Positions 49,511 to 58,947 of a stretch of DNA of 64,000 bases are shown here, piece after piece. Under the pieces are notes generated by a model that saw nothing but the letters and a program-made list of their open reading frames with translations, was not told where the DNA came from and did not search any database. Where the stretch lies: contig NZ_JALIQP010000004.1 in the NCBI RefSeq assembly GCF_023566055.1, positions 62,001 to 126,000 of the forward strand. The letters run 5' to 3'. A program made the position numbers and the translations under genes. How positions within the stretch are numbered: position 1 is the first letter of the stretch; the number at the start of each line of letters is the position of its first letter. Origin of the DNA: Halosolutus amylolyticus (GTDB lineage Archaea > Halobacteriota > Halobacteria > Halobacteriales > Natrialbaceae).

Positions 49511-50593
49511 ATGGCAACCGACGACTACGAACTCTACGATCGAATCGATCGATTGGCCGACGTCACGGCCGACCGCGACGTCCTCGTCAGCAGGGCCGTC
49601 ACGCCCGAGGCATCGATCGGCGAGGCGCGCCAGCCGGTCGAAACCGACTACGCCGAGGCGACCCAGCTCGACGAGCGGTCCGACCCCAGACAGCTCGTCG
49701 ACGCCCTCGAAACCGTCCGCAGCGAACTCAACGAGTACGACGAACTCCCCGAGAACGGGCTCGCGATCTACGCCGGCGTCCCCGACGACGACCTCGTGAC
49801 GGCCGTCTTCGACGATCCGCCGGCGCCGATCGCCCAGTCGACCTACGAGCACGCGAACGAGTTCGACCTCGACCCGCTGGCCGAGGTGACGGAACCGTCC
49901 TCGACGCACGGCCTGCTCGTCGTCGAGCGCGGCGGGGCGGCGCTCGGCCGACTGGACGACGAGGGCGTCGAGGTGATCGACAGCTTCGACAGCGACGTCC
50001 CCGGGAAATCGAGCGCCGGCGGCCAGTCGGCCGAGCGGTTCGAGCGCGATCGCGAACGGCAGAAACGCGACTTCTTCGACACCGTCGCCGAGCGCGCCGC
50101 GCAGTCGTTCCTCGGCGACGACCCCGTCGACAGCGTCCTGCTCGGCGGGACCATCGGCACGATCGAGGCGTTCCGCGACGAAGCCGACCTCGATCATCGT
50201 CTCGCAGACCGACTCGTCGATACCGAATTCGCGATCGAGTACGCGACCGAACAGGGGCTGCGAGAACTCGCCGAAAAGGGCCGGGAACACCTCGACGATC
50301 GCGAACGCGACGAACCACGCGAGCACCTCGATCGGTTCTTCGCGGGGATTCGCGACGACGAAGAACCGATCGCCTACGGCCGCGAGGAGGTCGACGACGC
50401 GCTCGAGTACGACGCCGTCGAGACGCTCTTGCTCTCGACTACGCTGGACGGGCGGTCGTTCCGCGAACTCGGCGATCGCGCCGACGAACAGGGCGGCGAA
50501 ACGGTCGTCGTTCCGGACGACTTCGCCGATGGCGACAGGTTCGCCGACGCGTTCGACGGCGTCGGGGCGCTGTTGCGGTTCCCGATCGAGTGA
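49511..50593 (+). CDS. Vms1/ANKZF1-like release factor homologue (aRF1-like)
   Basis: 360 aa. Layout of archaeal peptide release factors: N-terminal domain to about 125, central domain with KSSAGGQSAERFERDRERQKR (GGQ near 170-172), C-terminal ELD-like domain DEEPIAYGREEVDDALEYDAVETLLLSTTLDG, as in aRF1/Pelota-type domain 3. GGQSxxRF is the signature of the VLRF1/Vms1 group that hydrolyses peptidyl-tRNA on stalled 50S subunits in ribosome quality control. A distinct paralogue of the genuine release factor, not replacement for it. A Nudix gene follows 64 bp downstream. Confidence 0.8.
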   Translation: MATDDYELYDRIDRLADVTADRDVLVSRAVTPEASIGEARQPVETDYAEATQLDERSDPRQLVDALETVRSELNEYDELPENGLAIYAGVPDDDLVTAVFDDPPAPIAQSTYEHANEFDLDPLAEVTEPSSTHGLLVVERGGAALGRLDDEGVEVIDSFDSDVPGKSSAGGQSAERFERDRERQKRDFFDTVAERAAQSFLGDDPVDSVLLGGTIGTIEAFRDEADLDHRLADRLVDTEFAIEYATEQGLRELAEKGREHLDDRERDEPREHLDRFFAGIRDDEEPIAYGREEVDDALEYDAVETLLLSTTLDGRSFRELGDRADEQGGETVVVPDDFADGDRFADAFDGVGALLRFPIE

Positions 50594-50657
50594 GGACGAT
50601 CGGCTCCCCCTCCTGATTTGGGCCAAGTGTTTTCCAACCGAACGGCGGCTAGTGAGT

Positions 50658-51104
50658 ATGAGAAGCGAATCCGACGTCACGTACGTCGACAAAGTCTGTG
50701 CGTACATCACTCGTGGCCGGGACGAGTTGCTCGTGTTCGACGGCCCCGGACACGACGATCTGCAGGTTCCGAAAGGCACGATCGAGACCGACGAGGTCCC
50801 GCGGGCGGCACTGGAACGTGAGGTCGAGGAGGAGAGCGGACTCAGCACGCTTCGATCGATTCGCCACGTCACGAGCGACGTCTGGACCCGCCGGCATCGG
50901 CCGCCGAAGAGATACAACCGGCACTTCTTCCACGCGACGGTGGACGACGATCGGGACGGCTGGACCCACCTCGTCACCGGCGACGGCGAGGAACGGGGAT
51001 CGACGTTCGAGTACTCGTGGATCGATCTGCGGTCGAGCCGCGAGTTCGCGCTGGCACTCGACGACTATCTCCATCTCGTCGAACGATCGGCGTCACCGGT
51101 GTGA
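50658..51104 (+). CDS. Nudix hydrolase
   Basis: 148 aa from ATG 50658. Perfect Nudix box: Gly40, Glu46, Arg54-Glu55, Glu58-Glu59, Gly61 in the arrangement GX5EX7REUXEEXGU. Flanking strands AYITRGRDELLVFDG and RYNRHFFHATV. Hydrolyses a nucleoside diphosphate linked to another moiety. The upstream part of the long frame has no coding signal, so 50658 is the start. Convergent with the mutase gene. Confidence 0.88.
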   Translation: MRSESDVTYVDKVCAYITRGRDELLVFDGPGHDDLQVPKGTIETDEVPRAALEREVEEESGLSTLRSIRHVTSDVWTRRHRPPKRYNRHFFHATVDDDRDGWTHLVTGDGEERGSTFEYSWIDLRSSREFALALDDYLHLVERSASPV

Positions 51105-51159
51105 TCGATCCGGAACCGATCGATCTGCCGAGAGCGTCCGAGCGGAAACCGGACCGTCT

Positions 51160-52842
51160 CTACACTGCGCTGCCGGGCTGGTACTCGCCGAACTCGTCGC
51201 GCAGGACGTTGCAGATCTCGCCGACGGTGGCGTAGACCTTCACCGCGTCGATGATGTACGGCATCAGGTTCTCCTCGCTGCGGGCGGCCTCGCGCAGGGC
51301 CTCGAGTGTCGCGTCGACGGCCTCGTCGTCGCGCTCCTCGCGGGTCGACTCGAGGCTGTCGATCTGGCGCTTTTGGTCCTCCTCGGTCACTTCTTCGACG
51401 TCCATCTCGGGATCCTCGTCCACCTCGAACTCGTTGACGCCGACGATGATTCGTTCTTTCTCCTCGATCTCCCGCTGGCGATCGAAGGCCGTGTCCTGGA
51501 TCTGGCGCTGGACCCACTGCTGTTCGACGGCGTCGAGCATCCCGCCGCGCTCCTCGACCTCGTCGAGAATGTCGTAGGCCTCGGCCTCGACCTCGTCGGT
51601 GAGCGACTCGACGTAGTAACTCCCCGCGAGGGGATCGATCGTGTCGGCCGCACCGGACTCGTGAGCCAGGATCTGCTGGGTGCGGAGCGCGGTCCGGACG
51701 GACTCCTCGGTCGGGAGTGCGAGGGCCTCGTCCTTGCCGTTGGTGTGGAGGCTCTGAGTGCCGCCGAGCACCGCCGCCAGCGCCTGGTAGGCGACGCGGA
51801 CGACGTTGTTCTCGATCTGCTGGGCGGTGAGCATCGAGCCCGCGGTCTGGGTGTGGAACTTGAGTTGCTTGGACTTCGGGTTCTGGGCGTCGAAGCGCTC
51901 CTCCATGATGTCGTGCCACATCCGCCGGGCGGCGCGGAACTTGGCGACCTCCTCGAAGATGTTGTTGTGGCCGTTGAAGAAGAAGGAGAGCTGCGGCGCG
52001 AACTCGTCGACGTCGAGGCCGGCGTCGATCGCCGCCTGGACGTACTCGATGCCGTTACCCAGCGTGAACGCGAGTTCCTGTGCGGCCGTCGACCCGGCCT
52101 CGCGGATGTGGTAGCCGGAGATCGAGATCGTGTTGAACTTCGGCGTCTCCTCCGCGCAGAACTCGAAGATGTCCGTGATGATCCGCATCGACGGCTCCGG
52201 CGGGTAGATGTAGGTGTTGCGGGCGATGTACTCCTTCAGGAGGTCGTTCTGGATCGTCCCGCGGAGTTCCTCGCGATCGACGCCCTGCTGGTCGCCGACG
52301 GCGATGTACATCGCCAGCAGGACGGAGGCGGGCGCGTTGATCGTCATCGAGGTCGAGACCTCGTCGAGCGGGATACCGTCGAAGACGGTTTCCATGTCGT
52401 CCAGGGAGTCGATCGCGACGCCGGCCTTGCCGATCTCCCCGGCGGCCATGTCGTCGTCCGAATCGTACCCCATCTGGGTCGGCAGGTCGAACGCCATCGA
52501 GAGCCCGGTCTGGCCCTGGTCGAGCAGGTAGTGGTACCGCTCGTTGGTGTCCTCCGGCGTCGAGAATCCGGCGTACTGACGCATCGTCCACAGCCGGCCG
52601 CGGTAGCCAGTCGAGTAGACCCCGCGCGTGTACGGCGGCTCGCCCGGATTGCCCAGGTCCTCCTCGTAATCGAGGTCGGCGACGTCGGCCGGCGTGTAGA
52701 GCCGATCGACCTCCTGTCCCCCCGTGTCCGTGGTAAACGTCTCCTGGCGCTCGCCGAACCGATCGAGCACCGGCTGGACCTCCTCCTCGTGCCACTCCGC
52801 CTTGCTGGCACGGATCTCCTCGAGTTCGTCGGAATCGAACAT
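51160..52842 (-). CDS. mcmA: Methylmalonyl-CoA mutase, large (catalytic) subunit
   Basis: 560 aa, the length of a mutase alpha chain without a B12 domain. [38 protein letters not shown], the catalytic TIM barrel entrance; [91 protein letters not shown]. Requires a separate cobalamin-binding subunit, not present in this window. Isomerises (R)-methylmalonyl-CoA to succinyl-CoA; pairs with the epimerase at 47900. Confidence 0.93.
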   Translation of the reverse strand: MFDSDELEEIRASKAEWHEEEVQPVLDRFGERQETFTTDTGGQEVDRLYTPADVADLDYEEDLGNPGEPPYTRGVYSTGYRGRLWTMRQYAGFSTPEDTNERYHYLLDQGQTGLSMAFDLPTQMGYDSDDDMAAGEIGKAGVAIDSLDDMETVFDGIPLDEVSTSMTINAPASVLLAMYIAVGDQQGVDREELRGTIQNDLLKEYIARNTYIYPPEPSMRIITDIFEFCAEETPKFNTISISGYHIREAGSTAAQELAFTLGNGIEYVQAAIDAGLDVDEFAPQLSFFFNGHNNIFEEVAKFRAARRMWHDIMEERFDAQNPKSKQLKFHTQTAGSMLTAQQIENNVVRVAYQALAAVLGGTQSLHTNGKDEALALPTEESVRTALRTQQILAHESGAADTIDPLAGSYYVESLTDEVEAEAYDILDEVEERGGMLDAVEQQWVQRQIQDTAFDRQREIEEKERIIVGVNEFEVDEDPEMDVEEVTEEDQKRQIDSLESTREERDDEAVDATLEALREAARSEENLMPYIIDAVKVYATVGEICNVLRDEFGEYQPGSAV

Positions 52843-53013
52843 TATGATTATCGAGGCTCGGGTGGGGCTTCAAGCTTGATGAACTCGTGTGGGTCGGTCG
52901 CACCGTTGTCCGTCGTCGATCGGTGACCGTCGTCTGCGGCCGAAAGCCGCTCACACCGGACACTCACTGCGATCGATACTGGCGTTTTTGTCCCGACCCG
53001 TCGATGGTCGCCC

Positions 53014-53250
53014 ATGGAGTCGTCCGTGCCGCGGCCCGGCGATCGCGACGGGGGAGACCGCCGTCGGGCCGCCGCCTCCGTCGCCCCGTTCCTGGCGCTC
53101 GGACTGGCGAACGTCCTGGTGCTCCTGTGGTGGGGGCTCGATCCCCTCTGGGCGTTCATGATCCTGCCCCCGATCCTGGCTATCACGGCGATCGGCTGGG
53201 TCGCCGTCCGGTACGGCTTCCACGAGGGGCCGCCGGGGCCGAACACCTGA
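53014..53250 (+). CDS. 78-aa two-TM membrane protein
   Basis: 78 aa. Polar, basic start (about 22 residues), then two hydrophobic segments around 24-42 and 47-65, then a short tail HEGPPGPNT. Codon bias good. No family recognised. It stands alone between divergent and convergent neighbours. Confidence 0.6.
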   Translation: MESSVPRPGDRDGGDRRRAAASVAPFLALGLANVLVLLWWGLDPLWAFMILPPILAITAIGWVAVRYGFHEGPPGPNT

Positions 53251-53330
53251 GCCCGCGATCCGCTCGTCGTCCCGATCCTCGTCCGGGCGAGTGTCGTCTC
53301 TCGTCGCCGGTCACCGACCCGTCTCGTCAG

Positions 53331-53945
53331 CTACCGGCCCGTATCGTACTTGTACGTCGCACTCTCCGGATCGATCCCGAAGTCCTCGGCGGACTCCTCG
53401 TCCGACCCCTCCTCGCGTTGCTCGGGGGCGCGTTTGAACGCCTCGCGCAGTCGATCGGGCATCCGGAACCGATCGATCTCGATCGCGAGCGGAACCGCTT
53501 CGGGATCCGTCCGATCGCGTTTGGCCGACAGGCGATCCCTGAGCGCGGCAGGTAACTGCGACTCCTCGATCCGCCGGAAGCCGAACTGGGCGAGGTAGGC
53601 GCTCTCGCCGGTCAGCGCGTAGACCCGCTCGAACCCCTCGTCGCCCGCGTACTCGAGGAGGCGCTCGACGACGTGGGCGCCGACGCCCTGGTTTCGCCAG
53701 CCTTCGAGGACGCCAATGCTGGTCAGTTCACAGACCGCGTCCTGACGGTCCTCTCGATCGTGGTCCGCCGACGAGTCGTCGAGTTTGTGGATGCGGATGC
53801 GGCCGAACCCGGCTTTCTCTCCGGAGGTCTCGTCGACGGCGATGACGTAGTCTCGCGAGCGGAACGCCGTGTCGTCGAGCTCCATCGACTCGATGTGATC
53901 GAGAAGCCACACTTCTTCTCTGTTTTTCGCGTCCCGCACGTACAT
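53331..53945 (-). CDS. GNAT N-acetyltransferase
   Basis: 204 aa from ATG 53945 (MYVRDAKNREEVWLLDHIE). Two parts: GNAT core about 20-150 with ELTSIGVLEGWRNQGVGAHVVERLLEYAGDEGFERVYALTG (acetyl-CoA loop EGWRNQGVG) and a C-terminal acidic extension. Resembles ArgA-like GNATs. Substrate unknown. Confidence 0.83.
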   Translation of the reverse strand: MYVRDAKNREEVWLLDHIESMELDDTAFRSRDYVIAVDETSGEKAGFGRIRIHKLDDSSADHDREDRQDAVCELTSIGVLEGWRNQGVGAHVVERLLEYAGDEGFERVYALTGESAYLAQFGFRRIEESQLPAALRDRLSAKRDRTDPEAVPLAIEIDRFRMPDRLREAFKRAPEQREEGSDEESAEDFGIDPESATYKYDTGR

Positions 53946-54080
53946 GATTCGACGTAGGGGACCTGTGGCCAAAAGCATTTGTGGGGGTCCACCGATCGAG
54001 CCGTCTCGATCGCGAGGCAGGGGCTCACGACGGGGGTCCCGAGCCCGGGGTCTTCTCCCGATCGATTTCCGGTGGTAGAA

Positions 54081-54088
54081 AATTTACA
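54081..54088 (+). promoter_or_regulatory. TATA-like box of the S9 peptidase gene
   Basis: AATTTACA ends 24 bp before the ATG at 54113, spacing of a leaderless mRNA. Confidence 0.5.
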
Positions 54089-54112
54089 TGTCTCTACGCA
54101 GAGAGGGACCCT

Positions 54113-56008
54113 ATGTCACGATCGATCGACGATCCGCTCGAAGCGCTGGCGAATCTCCCGACGATCGCACACCCGACCGTCTCGCCGGCCGGCGAAGAAG
54201 TCGCCTGCTACTACGACGTCACCGGGCGAAACGAACTGCACGTGATCGACGTCGAGACCGGCGAGCGGACGCGGTGGTCCGACGGCGAGGTGCCGCGAAA
54301 CGCCCGCTGGTTCGTCCAGTGGGACCACGACGGGGACCGCGTGTTCTTCCACCGCGACGAGGCCGGCGACGAACAGAACGACATCTACGCGCTCTCCCGC
54401 GACGGCGCGGTCGAACCGATCGTCGAGATGGGCGGCCAGAACGTCGTGTCCGACGTCGCTCCCGACGGCGAGTCGCTCCTGTTCGGTTCGACCCGCGACG
54501 GCCAGATGAACGTGTATCGTCAGGTCTTCGGCGGCGGGGCGACGAAGCTCACCGACTACGATCGGGCCGTCTGGGGAGCGATCGAGGCCCCGACGGGCGA
54601 TCGGATCGCCTACGCGACCAACGAGACCGACGACTTCGACAACCGCGACGTCTACGTCGCGAACGCGGACGGCTCCGACCCCCGGAACCTCGAGATCGGC
54701 GCGGTCGGTGCCGAGGCAGTCCCCGTCGACTGGGGCCCCAACGGGTCGCGATTGCTGGTCGCGGACAACACCGAGGACCTCGGGCGAGTCGGCGTGTACG
54801 ACACTGCGACCGACGATTCCGGGGCGATCACCTGGTACGGCGTCGGCGAGTACGAGGAACGGCCGGTTTCGTTTCTCTCGGGCGGCGAGGAGATTCTCGC
54901 GGTCCGAACCCGCGGCCCCCTCGCAGTGCCGATCGTCTACGACGTGGCGACCGGCGAGGAACGCGAACTGGACCTCCCCGAGGGGGTCACGTCGCTGCCC
55001 CCGATGGGGCCGTCCGAGTACGCCGTCGCCGGCGATCGGCTGCTCCTGCAGCACACGACGCCGACGCGTCGACCGGAACTGCTCCTCTACGACCTCGAGA
55101 CGGACGAGTACGAGACGCTGCTCGAAGCCGAGTACGGCCCGTTCGAACCCGCGGACTTCGCCGACGCGGAGTTCGTCCGGTTCCGATCCGACGGCGTCCC
55201 GGAGACGCCGGCCAGGGCCGTCGACCACGCCCCCTCCGAAGAACTCGAGATCGGCGCGCTCCTGTACGACTCTGGCGAGCGACCCTCGCCGCTCGTCGTG
55301 AATCCCCACGGCGGGCCGCGTGCTCGTGACGACAAGTCGTTCGACCTCTACACGCAGGTGCTGGTCTCGCAGGGCTTCTCGGTCCTGCAGGTCAACTACC
55401 GCGGCTCGACGGGGCGCGGCCGCGAGTTCGTCGAACGGCTGATCGACGACTGGGGTGGTGCGGAACAGGGCGACGTGGCGACTGCCGTCGAACACGTCCT
55501 CGAGACCCGCGACTGGCTCGACGACGATCGCGTGGTCGTCTTCGGCGGCTCCTACGGCGGCTACTCGGCGTACTGGCAACTCGTGCAGTACCCGGACCTC
55601 TACGACGCGGGGATCGCCTGGATCGGCGTCACCGACCTCGAGGACATGTACGAGAACACGATGCCCCACTTCCGTACCGAACTCATGGAGAAGTACCTCG
55701 GGACGCCCGACGAGAACCCCGATCTCTACGCGGAGCGATCGCCGATTACACACGTCGAGAACCTCTCGGCCCCGCTGCTGATCGTCCACGGCGTCTCCGA
55801 TCGGCGCGTCCCGATCTCGCAGGCCCGGCGCTTCCGCGACGCGCTCGAGGACGCCGGCTACGAGCGGGGTCCGAACGGCGACTTCGAGTACCGGGAACTC
55901 GGCGAGGAAGGACACGCCTCGACCGACCAGGACCAGAAGCTTCGCATGTTCCGGCAACTCGGTGAATTCCTCGATCGGCGCGTGCCGGATCGTCCCGAAG
56001 GCGAGTAA
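54113..56008 (+). CDS. S9-family peptidase (prolyl oligopeptidase/acylaminoacyl peptidase type)
   Basis: 631 aa from ATG 54113 (MSRSIDDPLEALANLP). Beta-propeller-like first half with repeats such as HDGDRVFFHRDE and TGDRIAYATNETDD. Catalytic domain: VNYRGSTGRGREFVE, Ser near 480 in GGSYGGYSAYW, Asp near 563 in HGVSDRRVPIS, His near 598 in EEGHAS. Cleaves small peptides in the cytoplasm; no signal peptide. The upstream frame to 53981 has no coding signal. Confidence 0.92.
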   Translation: MSRSIDDPLEALANLPTIAHPTVSPAGEEVACYYDVTGRNELHVIDVETGERTRWSDGEVPRNARWFVQWDHDGDRVFFHRDEAGDEQNDIYALSRDGAVEPIVEMGGQNVVSDVAPDGESLLFGSTRDGQMNVYRQVFGGGATKLTDYDRAVWGAIEAPTGDRIAYATNETDDFDNRDVYVANADGSDPRNLEIGAVGAEAVPVDWGPNGSRLLVADNTEDLGRVGVYDTATDDSGAITWYGVGEYEERPVSFLSGGEEILAVRTRGPLAVPIVYDVATGEERELDLPEGVTSLPPMGPSEYAVAGDRLLLQHTTPTRRPELLLYDLETDEYETLLEAEYGPFEPADFADAEFVRFRSDGVPETPARAVDHAPSEELEIGALLYDSGERPSPLVVNPHGGPRARDDKSFDLYTQVLVSQGFSVLQVNYRGSTGRGREFVERLIDDWGGAEQGDVATAVEHVLETRDWLDDDRVVVFGGSYGGYSAYWQLVQYPDLYDAGIAWIGVTDLEDMYENTMPHFRTELMEKYLGTPDENPDLYAERSPITHVENLSAPLLIVHGVSDRRVPISQARRFRDALEDAGYERGPNGDFEYRELGEEGHASTDQDQKLRMFRQLGEFLDRRVPDRPEGE

Positions 56009-56141
56009 GCGCGACCGTCCGGGCTCACTCCGTTCACGCAGTGTCCGGATCGCGATCGGCCCGCGAGACGGGTCGCGATCGGTCACGCCACCGTCGCCGA
56101 CGCACAGAGCTAAGAGACGGGAGACCCATCTGTGGGACGAA

Positions 56142-57806
56142 ATGCGTCACGCGAAGGGACCACTGCTCACCGTCGACGTCGGTGAGCGGACCGCGACCGA
56201 GACGACGATCGACGAGTTGCTCGAAACCTACGTCGGCGGGCGAGCGGCCGCGACGGCGCTCGCACACGAGCGGATCCCGTTCGACGCCGACCCGTTCGAC
56301 CCGGACAACCGGGCGTACCTGTCGACGGGCCCGCTCCAGCAGTCCCAGATGTCCTTCACCGGTCGGATGAACATGACGGGGCTGTCGCCGCTGACCGACG
56401 GCCTCGTCTCGACCAACGCCGGGGGCTACCTCTCGCGGAACTTCGTCGGCACCGGGATCAGCGTCCTCGAACTGGTCGGCGAGAGCGACGAGTTGCTCGC
56501 GGTGCACGTCCGAGACGACGGAGTGTCGTTCGAGGAAGTACCGGAACTCGAGGGGGCAACGGTGCCCGAAACGTCCGACTACATGGACGACCGGCACGGC
56601 CTCGGGCCCGAACACTGCATCGCGATCGGGCCCGCGGGGGAGAACCGCGTCCGCTTCGCCTCGGTGATGACGTTCGACTCGCGTGCGTTCGGCCGCGGCG
56701 GCCTGGGTGCGGTGCTGGGCGCGAAGAACGTCAAGTGCGTCACATTCGAGGGCGACGCGGCGCCGCCGGTCGAGATTCCGGACCCGCCGGAGATGGACAT
56801 CCACCGGGAAGCGGCCCAGTCGGACGACCTGATGCGCCGGCAGGGAACGACGGGCGGCACGGAGTTCATCAACGACAACTTCTCGCTGCCCACCCGCTAC
56901 TTCCGGGAGTACGAGTTCGAACACGTCGCGGACATCGGCGGCGACGCCGTCGAGGAGAAAAAGTACAAGAAAGGGGCGTGCTCGGCCTGCGCGTACGCCT
57001 GCAAACTGCCGACGCGGGACGAGGAGACGGGCGTCGAGACCGAAGGGCCCGAGTTCGAGACCGTCTATTCGTTCGGCTCCTGCCAGGGTGTGGGGGACAT
57101 CGTCGACGTGATGAGAGGGAACGAACTCTGCGACACGCTCGGGATGGACACAATCTCGGCCGGCGTCACCGTCGCGGCCTACCTCGACAGCGAGGACGAG
57201 TTCGGCAACGCGGCCCTCGCCCAGGAGGTGACCGAGAAGATCGCCTATCGAGAGGGGATCGGCGACGTGCTCGCGGCGGGCGTCGATCGGTGCCACGACG
57301 ACCTCGGCGTCGACAACTACACCGTCAAGGGGATGGAGTTCGCGGCCCACGACGGCCGCGTCCTCCACGGCCAGGGCCTGTCCTATGCAGTGGCGAACCG
57401 CGGCGGAGATCACATGTACGCCGGAATGTTGAGCCTCGAGTACAGCGGCGAACTCGACCCGGAGGGCACCCTCGGGAAGGCCGAGACCCTCGTCGAGGAG
57501 GAGAACGCCTCCGCGTTCCGGGACACCGGTATCGTCTGTGCGTTCGGGAGCGACTACGTCACCGACGAGCGCCTCGAGACGCTCTTCGACGCCGACTACG
57601 ACGACCTCATGGCCGTCGGCGCGGCGACCGTCCGCCTCGAGCGCCACTTCAACAACCAGCGCGGGTTCGATCGCGCCGACGATCGACTCCCCTACGAGAT
57701 TCCAGATCTCGAGGACGCGATCGAGGAGTACTACGACGCCCGGGGCTGGGACGACGGGATCGTGCCCGACGAAACGATCGAGACGGCCGTGCCGTCGGCC
57801 GACTGA
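56142..57806 (+). CDS. Aldehyde ferredoxin oxidoreductase family protein
   Basis: 554 aa from ATG 56142 (MRHAKGPLLTVDVGERTATE). AOR layout: LSTGPLQQSQMSFTGRMNMTGLSPLTDGLVSTNAGGYLSRNFVGTGISVL, pterin-binding FGRGGLGAVLGAKNVK, [4Fe-4S] ligands CSACAYAC (near 279) with the fourth Cys in ELCDTLGMDTIS. Oxidises aldehydes with tungsten-bis-pterin and ferredoxin. The gene stop TGA (57804-57806) is formed by the first bases of palindromic copy C. A MoaD/SAMP-type gene lies 1.9 kb away. Confidence 0.9.
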   Translation: MRHAKGPLLTVDVGERTATETTIDELLETYVGGRAAATALAHERIPFDADPFDPDNRAYLSTGPLQQSQMSFTGRMNMTGLSPLTDGLVSTNAGGYLSRNFVGTGISVLELVGESDELLAVHVRDDGVSFEEVPELEGATVPETSDYMDDRHGLGPEHCIAIGPAGENRVRFASVMTFDSRAFGRGGLGAVLGAKNVKCVTFEGDAAPPVEIPDPPEMDIHREAAQSDDLMRRQGTTGGTEFINDNFSLPTRYFREYEFEHVADIGGDAVEEKKYKKGACSACAYACKLPTRDEETGVETEGPEFETVYSFGSCQGVGDIVDVMRGNELCDTLGMDTISAGVTVAAYLDSEDEFGNAALAQEVTEKIAYREGIGDVLAAGVDRCHDDLGVDNYTVKGMEFAAHDGRVLHGQGLSYAVANRGGDHMYAGMLSLEYSGELDPEGTLGKAETLVEEENASAFRDTGIVCAFGSDYVTDERLETLFDADYDDLMAVGAATVRLERHFNNQRGFDRADDRLPYEIPDLEDAIEEYYDARGWDDGIVPDETIETAVPSAD

Positions 57807-57887
57807 TACGGACTGCTGTAGTCAATTACCGTCGATCACCGACCCCGTTCTGGTGATCGGCGGTAAGTAGTTACAGCAATCCGTATG
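57804..57887. repeat. 84-bp nested palindromic element, family 1 variant (copy C)
   Basis: Arms TGATACGGACTGCTGT and ACAGCAATCCGTATG; inner stem CCGTCGATCACC pairs with GGTGATCGGCGG (11 of 12), unlike the stem of copies A and B. Spacers GTCAAT and AAGTAGT are conserved. It lies between convergent genes and contains the stop codon of the AOR gene. Confidence 0.85.
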
Positions 57888-57916
57888 ACGCGATCGGACC
57901 GGCCGGTCCGGCGTCG

Positions 57917-58849
57917 CTAGCCCGCCGAGAGCGCCTCCTCGAGCCGATCCTCGATCGCCGACAGTTCCGCGTACAGTTCGTCGCTCGCCTCGTCCTGGAG
58001 GTCGTCGATCCGCGTCGCGAGCCCTTCCAGTCGGGTCCCCTTCTCGGTCTCGTCGCTCTCGACCTTCTGGACGTAGACGTCCTCCGTGACGTCGTAGACG
58101 TCCGCGGTCGAGAGGCCGGTGACGGTCAGGACGACGTCCAGTTTGTCGCGATCGATCCCGAGGACCCACTCGCGGGGGATGCCGTGTTCGTCGAGCGCGT
58201 CGAGGACGGTCTCCTCGTCCTTCGGGCGGCGGCGTTCGCGAGTGGTTCGTCGAACGGCACCGAACCGGCCCGCGAGTCGCTGGTCGGGCCCGAGTCGATC
58301 GAGCAACGCGTCGCGCGCCGTCGTTCGCATCCGGTCGGTACCCCGCTGGACGTCCGAGAGCAACACGTAGAGGTCGGTCAGCGAGTCGGTGTCGAGCGAC
58401 TCCGGGTCCTCCGCGTCGGCCTCGAGACGCTCGACGAAGTCGGCCAGCAACAGCGCGTCGTCGTGGACCCGCTCGGGCGCAGTTCGCGCCTCGATCGCCG
58501 AGAGCAGGTACGGGCTCTCGCCGCCGACGGCCCGCTCCGGATCGCGAACGATCGCGTCGTCGACCACGGTGTACGCTCCCGAGAGAGTCAGGACGGCAGC
58601 GTACGGCTCGACCCGGGGCGGCAGGTCGGCCACGGGAATCGCCTCGTCGGGGAGGCGATCGACCAGGACACCGAACTGCTCCCGCCAGAGGGGCTGTCGC
58701 TCGCCGCTGTCGGTGAATCGAACGGTAAGCCGGTCCGCGTCGACTGCGTCGACCTCGAACCGGCGCTCGGAGACCGGCGTGACCAGTTCCGCCCCCGGAT
58801 CGAGATCTTCGACGGTCGATCGCAGGTCGGTCCAGAATTCCTGGTCCAT
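57917..58849 (-). CDS. 310-aa hypothetical protein
   Basis: 310 aa from ATG 58849 (MDQEFWTDLRSTVEDLDPG). N-terminal strand-rich part with a possible ligand-binding sheet; then helices, ending in a long coiled helix TRIDDLQDEASDELYAELSAIEDRLEEALSAG. Region 205-240 (KDEETVLDALDEHGIPREWVLGIDRDKLDVVLTVTGLSTADVYDVTEDVYVQK) may be a small winged-helix-like fold. No catalytic motif. Not recognised; a haloarchaea-specific protein is likely. Confidence 0.7.
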   Translation of the reverse strand: MDQEFWTDLRSTVEDLDPGAELVTPVSERRFEVDAVDADRLTVRFTDSGERQPLWREQFGVLVDRLPDEAIPVADLPPRVEPYAAVLTLSGAYTVVDDAIVRDPERAVGGESPYLLSAIEARTAPERVHDDALLLADFVERLEADAEDPESLDTDSLTDLYVLLSDVQRGTDRMRTTARDALLDRLGPDQRLAGRFGAVRRTTRERRRPKDEETVLDALDEHGIPREWVLGIDRDKLDVVLTVTGLSTADVYDVTEDVYVQKVESDETEKGTRLEGLATRIDDLQDEASDELYAELSAIEDRLEEALSAG

Positions 58850-58947
58850 ACCGACCCTTCGCCGGGCGTCGTCAAAAAGCAGCCCCACGAACCTGCCACG
58901 CCCTCCCGGTGATTCCCACGGTACGACACCACTCTCCGGACGGGACG

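Noticed and set aside
54116-56086. 656-codon open frame on the minus strand opposite the S9 peptidase
   Set aside because: Long antisense frames are typical of GC-rich DNA full of GATCG words; the plus-strand frame has all catalytic motifs and proper codon bias.
56034-57647. 537-codon minus frame over the AOR gene
   Set aside because: Opposite the clear AOR motifs; no domain on this strand.
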